Shown one piece after another: positions 5,104 to 14,119 of a DNA stretch of 15,591 bases. The notes beneath the pieces are model-generated. The model ran no database searches and had not been told where the DNA came from. It worked only from the letters and a program-made list of their open reading frames with translations. A program made the position numbers and the translations under genes. How positions within the stretch are numbered: position 1 is the first letter of the stretch; every line of letters begins with the position of its first letter. The DNA comes from Halobacteriales archaeon QS_9_68_42 (GTDB taxonomy: Archaea > Halobacteriota > Halobacteria > Halobacteriales > Haloarculaceae), in assembly GCA_003022905.1 (NCBI GenBank), contig PXSE01000094.1, positions 1-15,591 of the forward strand, written 5' to 3'.

Positions 5104-5844
5104 ATGCGCGAACTGGCCTTCGCCCTGGAGTTCGAGTCGGGGGCCAACAGGGTGGCCGACGCCCTCGCCGACCACCCGGGCTCTCGTGTCCGGTCGCTGT
5201 CGCTGCACGTCACCGACGAGCGACTCTGGCGGGTCGACCACGCCACCGGGCCGCCGGAGGCACTCGAGGACATCGAGGCGGCGTTCCTCGAGGCCGACTA
5301 CTACGCTGACTGCCTGGCAACGGCGGACTGCGGCGCCAGCCAGCGCACTCAGGTGCTCGACCACTCCGAGGAGACGCTCGTGTTGTACTCCTACTGGGAG
5401 CGGTCGCCGGCGTGTGCGTCGGTTCCGCACATCGCCCGGGACCACCTCGGGGACGGCCTGCTGTTCGACACGAACCACGAGGGCCGCCACTACACCTGGC
5501 GCATCGTCCACTCCGAGGCGGGCGACGCCGGGGCGTTCTTCGACGACATCGAGGCGGCCATCGGGGACGACGCCCGGACGGAGATGCTCCGGAGCGCCGG
5601 CACCGACGGTCCCACCGGCGGCATCGACGAGGACCCGGGGACGCTCTCGCCGGAGCAGGAGGCCGCGCTCCGGGCCGCCGTCGAACACGGCTACTACGAG
5701 ACCCCGCGAGCGGTCGACGTGAGCGAACTCGCGGCCCACCTCGACGTGCCGCGGTCGACGCTGACCTACCGGCTACGGCGGGCTGAGGCGGCGCTCGCGA
5801 AGCGACACGTCGCCGACGAGCGGCGTCTGTCGCGGCCTCCCTGA
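5104..5844 (+). CDS. HTH_10 (bacterio-opsin-activator-like) regulator, candidate metal sensor
   Basis: This 246-residue protein ends in a helix-turn-helix of the HTH_10 type (about 182-235): LSPEQEAALRAAVEHGYYE, then SELAAHLDVPRSTLTYRLRR. Family members are haloarchaeal transcription regulators. The N-terminal part, about 170 residues, resembles the input domain of small Bat-like proteins and carries unusually many possible metal ligands for a haloarchaeal protein: C70, C76, C104, H109, H114, H125 and H129. The next gene, 59 bases downstream on the same strand, is a Zn/Cd-type export ATPase preceded by a palindrome, so the regulator probably controls the pump. The metal-sensing role is inference from context and residues. 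The start is the ATG placed at leaderless distance from a TATA box; frames continuing upstream run antisense to the SDR gene. Confidence 0.8.
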   Translation: MRELAFALEFESGANRVADALADHPGSRVRSLSLHVTDERLWRVDHATGPPEALEDIEAAFLEADYYADCLATADCGASQRTQVLDHSEETLVLYSYWERSPACASVPHIARDHLGDGLLFDTNHEGRHYTWRIVHSEAGDAGAFFDDIEAAIGDDARTEMLRSAGTDGPTGGIDEDPGTLSPEQEAALRAAVEHGYYETPRAVDVSELAAHLDVPRSTLTYRLRRAEAALAKRHVADERRLSRPP

Positions 5845-5851
5845 CGCCGGA

Positions 5852-5867
5852 GTTGGAATATTCCAAC
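5852..5867. promoter_or_regulatory. Perfect 16-bp palindrome, candidate operator of the metal ATPase
   Basis: GTTGGAATATTCCAAC is identical to its reverse complement. It begins eight bases after the regulator's stop codon and ends five bases before the TATA-like box CTTATC (5873-5878), where the TFB-recognition element should be. It is AT-rich against a GC-rich background. The position suits a dimeric regulator controlling the ATPase promoter; the binding protein is unknown. Confidence 0.65.
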
Positions 5868-5872
5868 AAAGG

Positions 5873-5878
5873 CTTATC
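5873..5878 (+). promoter_or_regulatory. TATA-like box of the metal ATPase gene
   Basis: CTTATC lies 26 bases before the ATG at 5904, so the mRNA would start close to that ATG. This box gives the pump its own promoter despite the short distance from the regulator gene. Confidence 0.45.
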
Positions 5879-5903
5879 GAGATGTCGGCCCTACCTCCGG
5901 GCA

Positions 5904-8255
<2,352 letters not shown>

Positions 8256-8400
8256 CCGGATCCGTTCTCACGCCGGGAGAATGCTGGCAGGGGGTCATCT
8301 CCTCGCCTTCCTCGCGCTCCGAACGCCCGCGGCGGCCGCCCCGATATCGCGACGGGACGGAAGCGCAACGCCCTTTGCCCGGCGGCCGATGGCGTCCGAT

Positions 8401-8811
8401 ATGGACGCGGAGTTCCGGTTCGACGTCGAGTTGCCGGTCCGGTACCGGGACCTGGACACGCTCGGCCATGTCAACAACGCGGTGTACGCCACCTACCTCG
8501 AGCAGGCGCGGACCCACTACGTCGACCGCCTCCTCGGGTCGGTCGTGACGGACGGCGGGATGGTACTTGCGAACCTCGAGATAAACTTCCGGCGGCCCGT
8601 CACGCTCGGGGCCGGGTCGGTCCGGGTCGAGTGCGGCGTCTTCGAGACCGGCGAGTCGAGTTTCCGAATGGGCTACCGGGTGTACGGCGACGACGATTCG
8701 CCCGCCGCGACCGGCGAGTCGGTACAGGTCGCCCAGGACGGCGAGTCGTCCCGACCGCTCCCGGCGGAGTGGCGGGAGGCCGTCCGGGCGTTCGAACCCG
8801 GACTGGACTGA
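8401..8811 (+). CDS. Hotdog-fold acyl-CoA thioesterase (4HBT/YbgC-like)
   Basis: With ATG at 8401 the protein has 136 residues, the usual length of single-domain hotdog thioesterases. Near the N-terminus RYRDLDTLGHVNNAVYATY followed by LEQAR is the 4-hydroxybenzoyl-CoA thioesterase signature, with a catalytic aspartate (D17 or D19), H23 and N25-N26. A middle segment (NLEINFRRPVTLGAG) matches the second strand set of the fold. Such enzymes hydrolyse acyl-CoA; the actual acyl group is unknown. An ATG 12 bases earlier (MASD...) is also possible, and an upstream extension to 8281 is rejected because its translation is not conserved-looking and crosses the intergenic region. The 145 bases between the ATPase stop and this start hold no other gene I can support. 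Confidence 0.85.
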   Translation: MDAEFRFDVELPVRYRDLDTLGHVNNAVYATYLEQARTHYVDRLLGSVVTDGGMVLANLEINFRRPVTLGAGSVRVECGVFETGESSFRMGYRVYGDDDSPAATGESVQVAQDGESSRPLPAEWREAVRAFEPGLD

Positions 8812-8859
8812 CCGCCGGTGCGTCGACACGCTCTTTGTGGGCGCCGCCCGAGTCGAACC

Positions 8860-9318
8860 GTGGCCTCCGACGACCCGACCGAGATTCGCGTGCTCGCGGT
8901 GACCGTCGACGACGTGGTAGCGGCCCTCGAGGCCAACGAGCGGGGGTCGGCGGGGGCGGTCCTACGCGTGACGCCGCCGTTCAGCGGCCGGATGCGCGCC
9001 CGCCTGCACCGCTCGGGAGCGGAGGCCGACTACGACGACCCGGAACCGCTCCACGTCCCCCCGGAGCGGTTCGTCGACTCGCCGCCGCCGATGCCGACGC
9101 CCGACGACACCGAGGACGAACTCCGGGCCGATCCGGACCGCGAGTACGACCCCGAGACCCACCGGCGGCGCCACGAGGAAGCCCTGGCGGCATGGCGCTC
9201 GTCGGTCCGAGCGGCCGTCCTCGGGCGGACGACCGTCGAGACGCCCGCCGGCCCCCGGTCTTGGCGGCTCTGCGCCGTTCGTGAAACGTTTTTGCCAACC
9301 CCGAAGTGTGTAAATTAA
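8860..9318 (+). CDS. Conserved haloarchaeal protein (DUF8009-like), C-terminus possibly frameshifted
   Basis: Starting at GTG 8860 (VASDDPTEIRVLAVTVDDVV), the protein has 152 residues. The segment TPPFSGRMRARLH (38-50), a segment reading PLHVPPERFVD, then TPDDTEDELR and YDPETHRRRHEEAL look like a haloarchaeal family I remember as DUF8009; function is unknown. A start at 8818 would add a basic, non-typical leader and is less likely; a weak CTTTGT box at 8832-8837 fits leaderless initiation at 8860. The last 20 residues (from about R133) contain W, C and a C-terminal KCVN, unlike the acidic body, and run into the promoter region of the next gene. One extra C in the run at 9252-9256 would instead end the protein as PVLAALRRS with a TGA at 9282, which reads more naturally. 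A genuine frameshift or a sequencing error is possible. Confidence 0.7.
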   Translation: MASDDPTEIRVLAVTVDDVVAALEANERGSAGAVLRVTPPFSGRMRARLHRSGAEADYDDPEPLHVPPERFVDSPPPMPTPDDTEDELRADPDREYDPETHRRRHEEALAAWRSSVRAAVLGRTTVETPAGPRSWRLCAVRETFLPTPKCVN

Positions 9319-9335
9319 CCGAAATCCTGCGCCCA

Positions 9336-9341
9336 TTATAT
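9336..9341 (+). promoter_or_regulatory. TATA box of the small membrane protein gene
   Basis: TTATAT lies 29 bases before the ATG at 9370 and follows an AT-rich stretch (about 9311-9330). It is one of the strongest TATA-like matches in the window and argues against the ATGs at 9340 and 9343, which lie on the box itself. Confidence 0.5.
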
Positions 9342-9369
9342 GATGGTACCGACCCATTCCCTAGCTACG

Positions 9370-9591
9370 ATGGGAACCTCCAGCCCACAGACCAGGCACC
9401 CAATGTCGGTCGCCGCGTCCGTTCTTCTCCGGCCCGTCAGAGCCGCGGCGTTCTGGACGGCCGTCCTCCTGCCGTTCTGTGCGCTGGCGCTCGTCGCCCT
9501 CGGGAGGATGGAGCCGACCCTGCCGACGATGGCACGGGTGGTCGGTCTCTACGTCGCCGCCCTGGTGGTCGGTCACGGCCACCGCCGGTGA
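9370..9591 (+). CDS. Small two-helix membrane protein
   Basis: The 73-residue protein has a polar N-terminus, a hydrophobic helix around 28-47 (AAFWTAVLLPFCALALVALG) and a second around 54-68 (ARVVGLYVAALVVG), ending in GHGHRR. Basic residues between the N-terminus and the first helix (RPVR) and at the C-terminus suggest both ends face the cytoplasm. I do not recognise the family. The start is set by the TATA box; an ATG at 9403 would leave 62 residues with both helices. It ends 46 bases before the aldo/keto reductase start and may share its mRNA. Confidence 0.6.
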   Translation: MGTSSPQTRHPMSVAASVLLRPVRAAAFWTAVLLPFCALALVALGRMEPTLPTMARVVGLYVAALVVGHGHRR

Positions 9592-9637
9592 CCGCCGGAC
9601 CCCCACAGCCATACGTCAGCGCGCCCTACGCCGTCGC

Positions 9638-10600
9638 ATGGACGCCGTTTATCTCGGGTCGACGGGACTGCAGGTCTCCGAAATCGGGTTCGGGACCTGG
9701 CGGTTCGGCCGCGAGGACGCCACCGGAAGGGTCGAGGTCGGCAAACAGCGGGCCTTCGAGCTGCTGGACGCCTACGCGGAGGGCGGCGGTCGGTTCATCG
9801 ACACCGCCGACATGTACGGCGACGGCCTCGCGGAGACGTGGATAGGCGAGTGGTTCGAGACCCGCCAGTGGGACCGGGAATCGTTCGTCGTCGCCTCGAA
9901 GGTGTACTGGCCGACCAGGAACGACCCCAACGGCGACGGCCTCGGCCGCAAGCACCTCCGCCGGTCGGTCGACGACGTTCTCGAGCGGCTCGGCACCGAC
10001 TACGTCGACCTGCTGTACACCCACCGCTGGGACGACGAGACGCCCGTCGAGGAGTTCATGCGGACGCTCGACGGCTTCGTCGCCGACGGCCGGGTCCACT
10101 ACCTCGGCACCTCGACGTTCGAGCCGAACGCCTGGAAGGTCGCCCGCGCGAACGAAATCGCTAGACAGCACGGATACGAGCCGTTCACCGTCGCCCAGCC
10201 ACGGTACAACCTCGTCGACCGGGAGATCGTCGGCAACTACCTCGAGATGAGTCGCGAGTACGGCATCGGTGTCTGTCCGTGGTCGCCGCTGGCCGGCGGC
10301 TTCCTCACGGGCAAGTACGACCGCGAGTCAGGCGTCCCGGAGGGGTCGCGGGCCGCACGGAGCGACGATTTCGGTGACCGCTACTTCACCGAGGCCAACT
10401 TCCGCGTGCTGGACATCCTCCTCGAGGTGGCGAACGAACTGGACGCGGCGCCGGCGGCCGTCGCCCTGGCGTGGCTCCGCGAGCAGGGGACGGTGCCTAT
10501 CGTCGGCGCCCGGACGCCGGGCCAACTGGAGACGAACCTCGGTGCGGCCGGCGTCTCGCTGACCGAGAGCCAGTACGAGCGGCTCTCGGAGGCCGTCTAA
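9638..10600 (+). CDS. Aldo/keto reductase
   Basis: This 320-residue NADPH-dependent carbonyl reductase begins MDAVYLGSTGLQVSEIGFGT, the classical AKR opening. The catalytic tetrad is complete: D55 and Y60 in FIDTADMYGDG, K88 in VVASKVYW, and H129 in LLYTHRWDDETP. The cofactor-binding end is visible in the VPIVGARTPGQLETNL region. The sequence fits the AKR11/12-like branch common in haloarchaea (YajO/TAS-like); the substrate is unknown. A longer frame upstream to 9479 overlaps the small membrane gene and is rejected. Its TAA overlaps the TAG of the convergent EamA gene by four bases (CTAA), so the two genes share their last bases and no terminator hairpin fits between them. Confidence 0.9.
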   Translation: MDAVYLGSTGLQVSEIGFGTWRFGREDATGRVEVGKQRAFELLDAYAEGGGRFIDTADMYGDGLAETWIGEWFETRQWDRESFVVASKVYWPTRNDPNGDGLGRKHLRRSVDDVLERLGTDYVDLLYTHRWDDETPVEEFMRTLDGFVADGRVHYLGTSTFEPNAWKVARANEIARQHGYEPFTVAQPRYNLVDREIVGNYLEMSREYGIGVCPWSPLAGGFLTGKYDRESGVPEGSRAARSDDFGDRYFTEANFRVLDILLEVANELDAAPAAVALAWLREQGTVPIVGARTPGQLETNLGAAGVSLTESQYERLSEAV

Positions 10601-11463
10601 CGGCGGGTCAGTTCCTCCCGGATTGCCCGCCGCTTGATGAGGACGAACCCGGCGAGAATGATGAGGAATCCGCCCACCGTCGGGAGGTCGATGACCTCGC
10701 CCAGCACCAGAAAGCCCGCCAGCGCCGCGAACGCCGGCGCGACGTAGGAAACGAGGTTGATCTCGATCGGCCCGAGGCGGTCCAGCAGGTCGAAGTAGAC
10801 GAGGAACCCGCCGGCGCGGGCGACCAGCGCCAGGTACGCCAGCGTGACCGTCGCCGCGAGCGGCGGCGCCCCCGACACCGATTCTCCGAGCCCGAGGCTA
10901 CCGGCGTGCATCAGCGCGGCACCGCTGAGCATCGACCACGCCTCCATGGTCTCTATCGGCAGGTCGGTCTCCAGACGACGGGTGATGACGCTCCCGAAGG
11001 CGAAGGAGAGGGCGGCGCAGAACACCAGCGCCTCGAACCGGGAGCCGACGAGATTACCGGGGTCTGGCCGCGACAGGACTGCCACGCCGATGAGCCCCAG
11101 CAGCATGCCGACCGCTCCGAGGGCGGTGAGCCGTTCGTCCGGGAGGAAGGCCCGAGCGAAGGCGGTCGTGAGCACCGGCGACAGCGAGATGATGACGGCC
11201 GCGGCGGCGCTCGTGGTGCCCCGCTCGCCGACGAACAGCAGCGCGTGGTAGCCGGCGATGATGAAGACGGCCCCCACGGCGACAAGCAGCCACTCGGTCC
11301 GGTCGCGGGGCCGCCACCGCTCGGTCGCCCACGCCCCGTAGCCAAGCATCGCGGCGCCGGCGATGTCGAACCGAAGCGCCGCGAACAGCACCGGCGCCTC
11401 GTAGAAGTACGCCGGCGACGCCGGCGTCCCGAGACCGGCCTTGATGGCCATGAACGCCGACAT
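10597..11463 (-). CDS. EamA/DMT-family transporter with shortened first helix
   Basis: The protein has 288 residues from the ATG at 11463 and about nine or ten membrane segments in two EamA repeats (about 1-130 and 145-280). The family drug/metabolite transporters move small metabolites across the cytoplasmic membrane; substrate cannot be predicted. Recognisable parts are AALRFDIAGAAML, ALLFVGERGTTSAAAAVI and SLSPVLTTAFARAFLPDE in repeat one and VSYVAPAFAALAGFLVLGE in repeat two. Most relatives begin with about 10-15 hydrophobic residues before the S/T-F-x-AIK motif; here MSAFMAIKAGLG starts straight at the motif. Upstream codons in the same frame are basic (EGRRRRC) and hold no start codon, so the first helix is cut short or the gene has lost its 5' end. 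It is divergent from the RNase H gene and shares an AT-rich box region with it. Confidence 0.85.
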   Translation of the reverse strand: MSAFMAIKAGLGTPASPAYFYEAPVLFAALRFDIAGAAMLGYGAWATERWRPRDRTEWLLVAVGAVFIIAGYHALLFVGERGTTSAAAAVIISLSPVLTTAFARAFLPDERLTALGAVGMLLGLIGVAVLSRPDPGNLVGSRFEALVFCAALSFAFGSVITRRLETDLPIETMEAWSMLSGAALMHAGSLGLGESVSGAPPLAATVTLAYLALVARAGGFLVYFDLLDRLGPIEINLVSYVAPAFAALAGFLVLGEVIDLPTVGGFLIILAGFVLIKRRAIREELTRR

Positions 11464-11545
11464 ACACCGCCGCCTTCGCCCCTCGTAGGCGTTCGGGTGG
11501 ACGGCCGGGCCCGCGGCCGACGCGCGTCCGACGCTCGCCCGTGGA

Positions 11546-11553
11546 TTTATATA
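11546..11553 (+). promoter_or_regulatory. TATA box of the RNase HI-like gene
   Basis: TTTATATA ends 22 bases before the ATG at 11575, the clearest TATA box in the window. Being nearly symmetric, it could also serve the divergent transporter gene, whose start would then have a leader of roughly 60 bases. Confidence 0.6.
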
Positions 11554-11574
11554 CGGCGGATGCTGAGTGTCGGT

Positions 11575-12243
11575 ATGGCCGCGTACTGTCGGCCGGTCCT
11601 GCGGAACCTGTTCGACGACTCGCCCACCCCACACATCGCGCACCCGCCGCGCACCCATCGTCGTGACTTCTACCTCGCCACCGACGGCTCCTACCGCGAC
11701 GACCGGCACGGCGGCCTCGGGGCGGTCATCCAGACCCGCGACGGCGAGCGGGTCGCCCGACTGTCGGTGCCGCACTCGGCGCCGGACAACAACGTCGCCG
11801 AGTACCGGGCGTTGCACCTCGGCCTCGATGTGCTGGCCGCCCGCGCCCCCGACGGCGCCCGGGTCGGCGTCCTGCTCGACCACGACGACCTGGCGGCCAA
11901 CGTCAACCGCGCGACGCTGGCCGGCGAGGCGCCCGACACCCGCCCGCCGCACCCCTACAAGGTGCCCTCGGGAACGGCCCACCACTGGCGGGGCATCCGC
12001 GCCCGTGTCGCCGGCTTCGACGAACTGCGCGCCGCCCGCATCGACAGCGGCGACAATCCCGCCCACCCGCTCGCCAACACCCCCGACCAGTACGCCCACG
12101 TCAACCGCGAACCGGACCGCTGTGTGCTCCCCCGCGACGACGAGCGGTGGCGGGCCCCCAATGACGACCGCTACCCGCCGCCGTCGCGCGCCGACCGCGA
12201 CCGGCGCGACGGCGCCCTCGGCGGCAAACCCGCGAGCGATTGA
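11575..12243 (+). CDS. Ribonuclease HI-like protein
   Basis: The 222-residue protein contains an RNase H fold from about residue 30 to 170. The four acidic catalytic positions can be seen: D37 in LATDGSY, E76 in NNVAEYRAL, D102 or D104 in LLDHDDLAANV, and D160 in SGDNPAHPLAN. RNase HI cleaves the RNA strand of RNA/DNA hybrids. The protein has a 30-residue N-terminal leader rich in H and P and a tail of about 50 residues rich in D, R and P (from about 172) that is not part of the fold and is probably disordered. Haloarchaeal RNase HI proteins with extra domains are known, and I cannot say which type this is. Leaderless start from the TATA box; long frames upstream are antisense to the transporter. 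Confidence 0.8.
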   Translation: MAAYCRPVLRNLFDDSPTPHIAHPPRTHRRDFYLATDGSYRDDRHGGLGAVIQTRDGERVARLSVPHSAPDNNVAEYRALHLGLDVLAARAPDGARVGVLLDHDDLAANVNRATLAGEAPDTRPPHPYKVPSGTAHHWRGIRARVAGFDELRAARIDSGDNPAHPLANTPDQYAHVNREPDRCVLPRDDERWRAPNDDRYPPPSRADRDRRDGALGGKPASD

Positions 12244-12264
12244 CGGGAACTGCTGTGACGCCCG

Positions 12265-12696
12265 CTACAGCTCGTAGGTCATCCTGACCAACTCCTCGGT
12301 CCCGCCCTCCGGCACCTCCATGTCGGGGTCGAACCGCTCGAAGCCGACCGATTCGTAGAACGCCACCAGCCCCTCTCGGCAGTTCAGCGCCAGTCCGTCG
12401 ACCGCCCGCAGGTCCGGGTGGTCGATGACCGCCTCGAGCAGTCGCTCGCCGTGACCCTCGCCGCGGCTGTTGGCGGCGACGATGATATCGTAGACCTTCG
12501 CGTAGTAGGTGTAGTCGGTCAGCACGCGGGCGGCGGCGACCAGTTCGCCGTCGGCCTCGACGCCGACGGCCACCTCGGTCTCCGCGAGCGCCCGTCGAAC
12601 GTCCTCGACGGTGCGGTCGGCCCACCACTCGTAGTCGCCGTACAGCGCCGCCAGCGCTTCGGCGTCCCGGGGGGTGAGGTCACGGACCGTGCTCAT
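12265..12696 (-). CDS. GNAT-family N-acetyltransferase
   Basis: This 143-residue protein is a single GNAT domain. It starts MSTVRDLTPRDAEALAALYGD (helix 1), shows the beta-4/A motif VYDIIVAANSRGEGHGERLL, in which R78-G79-E80-G81-H82-G83 match the acetyl-CoA pyrophosphate loop, and ends with a LALNCREGLVAFYESVGF segment, the typical B motif with Y and F. It moves an acetyl group from acetyl-CoA to an amine; the acceptor is unknown. It lies just downstream of the heme genes on the same strand, 61 bases beyond the hemA stop, and may be cotranscribed or have its own promoter (CTGTTTGT region about 30 bases upstream of the start). Confidence 0.85.
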   Translation of the reverse strand: MSTVRDLTPRDAEALAALYGDYEWWADRTVEDVRRALAETEVAVGVEADGELVAAARVLTDYTYYAKVYDIIVAANSRGEGHGERLLEAVIDHPDLRAVDGLALNCREGLVAFYESVGFERFDPDMEVPEGGTEELVRMTYEL

Positions 12697-12757
12697 GATC
12701 GGTGCTTGAGCGGGCGGAACAAACAGCTGTCGCCGGCGCGGGAACGCCTCCCAGGGG

Positions 12758-14119
12758 TCAGTCCTCTTCGGCCTGCAGTTGCTCGAGGACGGCCGCGGGC
12801 ATCTGCTGGCGCATCTCCTCGGGGATGGACTCGGGGCCGTCCGGCAGCGATGGCATCTCGGAGGGCTCCGGTTCGAAGCCCGGCCCGAACAGCTGGAGGG
12901 CGGCGTTGATGGTCGACCAGTCGTCGTTCTCGGCGGCCTCCCGGAGGCTTTGGGTTGGCGCCGACAGCAGCTGGCTCACGAGGGCGTCGGCCATCGACTC
13001 CAGCACCTCGCGGTGGTGCTCGGAGACCTCGCCGTCGGTCTCGGCCTCGAGTTTGCCCACCGCGGTCCGGAGTTCGCGGCTCTTAACCCGTTCTGCGCCC
13101 TCGTACATCGCCGCGATGACCTCGTCGGCGCGCTTGCGCTTGTACTGGTTCAGCAGGTGGTCGAATTCCTCGTCTATCATCGACTCGACCGACTGGGCGG
13201 CCCCCCGGCGGCGCTCGCGGGTCGCCTCGGTGACCGACTCCAGGGTGTCGAGGTCGTGGACGGACACCCCCTTGAGGTCGTCGGCCGCGGGGACGACGTC
13301 GCGCGGCTGTGCCAGGTCGACGACGAACGTCTCGCCGGCCCCCGACAGCGCGTCGACGTCGACGACGTGGCCGTCGCTACTGGTCGCCGAGATGACGACG
13401 TTGGCCTCCGCGAGGGCGGCGGGCAACGCCCCGAGGCCGACGGCCGACCCGTCGACGTCGAGTTCGCCCACAATGTGTTCGGCGTGCGGCAGCGTCCGGT
13501 TGGCGACGAGGACCCGGTCTGCGGTCTCGGCCACCGAGCGGGCCGCCAGCGTCGCTATCTCGCCGGCGCCGACGACGAGTGCGGTCGGGTCCTCGAGGTC
13601 GCCCTCTGACTCGGCGAGTCGGACCGCCGCCGACCCCAGCGAGAGCACGCCCTCGTTGATGGCCGTCTCCTCGCGGGCCCGCTCGCCGACGTGCAGCGCC
13701 TTCAGCACCGCGTCGTCCAGCGTCGGCCCGATGCCGCCGACCGCGCGGGCGTCCTCGTAGGCCTCCCGCATCTGCCCGATGATCTGGTCCTCGCCGAGGA
13801 CGAGCGACTCCAGCCCACAGGTGACTCTCATCAGGTGTCTGAGGCTGGCCTCGTGGCCCATCTCGCGGACGGCGTCGCCGTCGACGGCCTCGAAGTGCGC
13901 TGACAGGATTTCCCGGGCGGTTTCTTCGTCGTCGGAAACGACGTACGCCTCCGCCCGGTTGCACGTCTGGATGACGAACGCCTCCGAGACGCGGGGGTCC
14001 TCCAGCAGCGACTCGACTGCGACCCGCTGGCTATCGGCACACGCGGTCTCGATGTCCGGGACGTTCGCGTGGCTGTGGGAGACGCTTGCACCGGCGACGA
14101 TCTCCGTTCCCGTGGTCAC
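12758..14119 (-). CDS. hemA: Glutamyl-tRNA reductase
   Basis: The enzyme reduces glutamyl-tRNA(Glu) to glutamate-1-semialdehyde with NADPH, the first committed step of C5-pathway tetrapyrrole synthesis. The 453-residue protein begins with GTG at 14119 (MTTGTEIVAGASVSHSHANV). Key features: active-site C53 in FVIQTCNRAEAY; LRHLMRVTCGLESLVLGEDQ (93-112) with the conserved H95; the NADPH-binding GAG at 184-186 in ALVVGAGEIATLAARSV; and a C-terminal helical dimerisation region (about 310-400). The last 50 residues (EPEPSEMPSLPDGPESIPEE and following) are an acidic tail typical of haloarchaeal versions. Its start overlaps the TGA of sirC by four bases, indicating cotranscription and coupling. Nothing looks broken. 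Confidence 0.95.
   Translation of the reverse strand: MTTGTEIVAGASVSHSHANVPDIETACADSQRVAVESLLEDPRVSEAFVIQTCNRAEAYVVSDDEETAREILSAHFEAVDGDAVREMGHEASLRHLMRVTCGLESLVLGEDQIIGQMREAYEDARAVGGIGPTLDDAVLKALHVGERAREETAINEGVLSLGSAAVRLAESEGDLEDPTALVVGAGEIATLAARSVAETADRVLVANRTLPHAEHIVGELDVDGSAVGLGALPAALAEANVVISATSSDGHVVDVDALSGAGETFVVDLAQPRDVVPAADDLKGVSVHDLDTLESVTEATRERRRGAAQSVESMIDEEFDHLLNQYKRKRADEVIAAMYEGAERVKSRELRTAVGKLEAETDGEVSEHHREVLESMADALVSQLLSAPTQSLREAAENDDWSTINAALQLFGPGFEPEPSEMPSLPDGPESIPEEMRQQMPAAVLEQLQAEED

Noticed and set aside
4174..5739. 521-codon open frame on the minus strand
   Set aside because: It is antisense or out of frame to the SDR, the regulator and their promoters; its translation is an arginine/proline-rich run typical of shadow frames in GC-rich DNA.
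5853..5903. Upstream ATG start for the metal ATPase
   Set aside because: The ATG is inside the palindrome and the extension overlaps the TATA box; 5904 fits leaderless initiation.
8265..8281. TTCTC/GAGAA hairpin after the ATPase stop as a terminator
   Set aside because: The stem has only five pairs and no T run follows; too weak to call.
10471..11574. Long plus-strand extension upstream of the RNase H gene
   Set aside because: It is antisense to the transporter and crosses the TATA box at 11546-11553; the gene starts at 11575.
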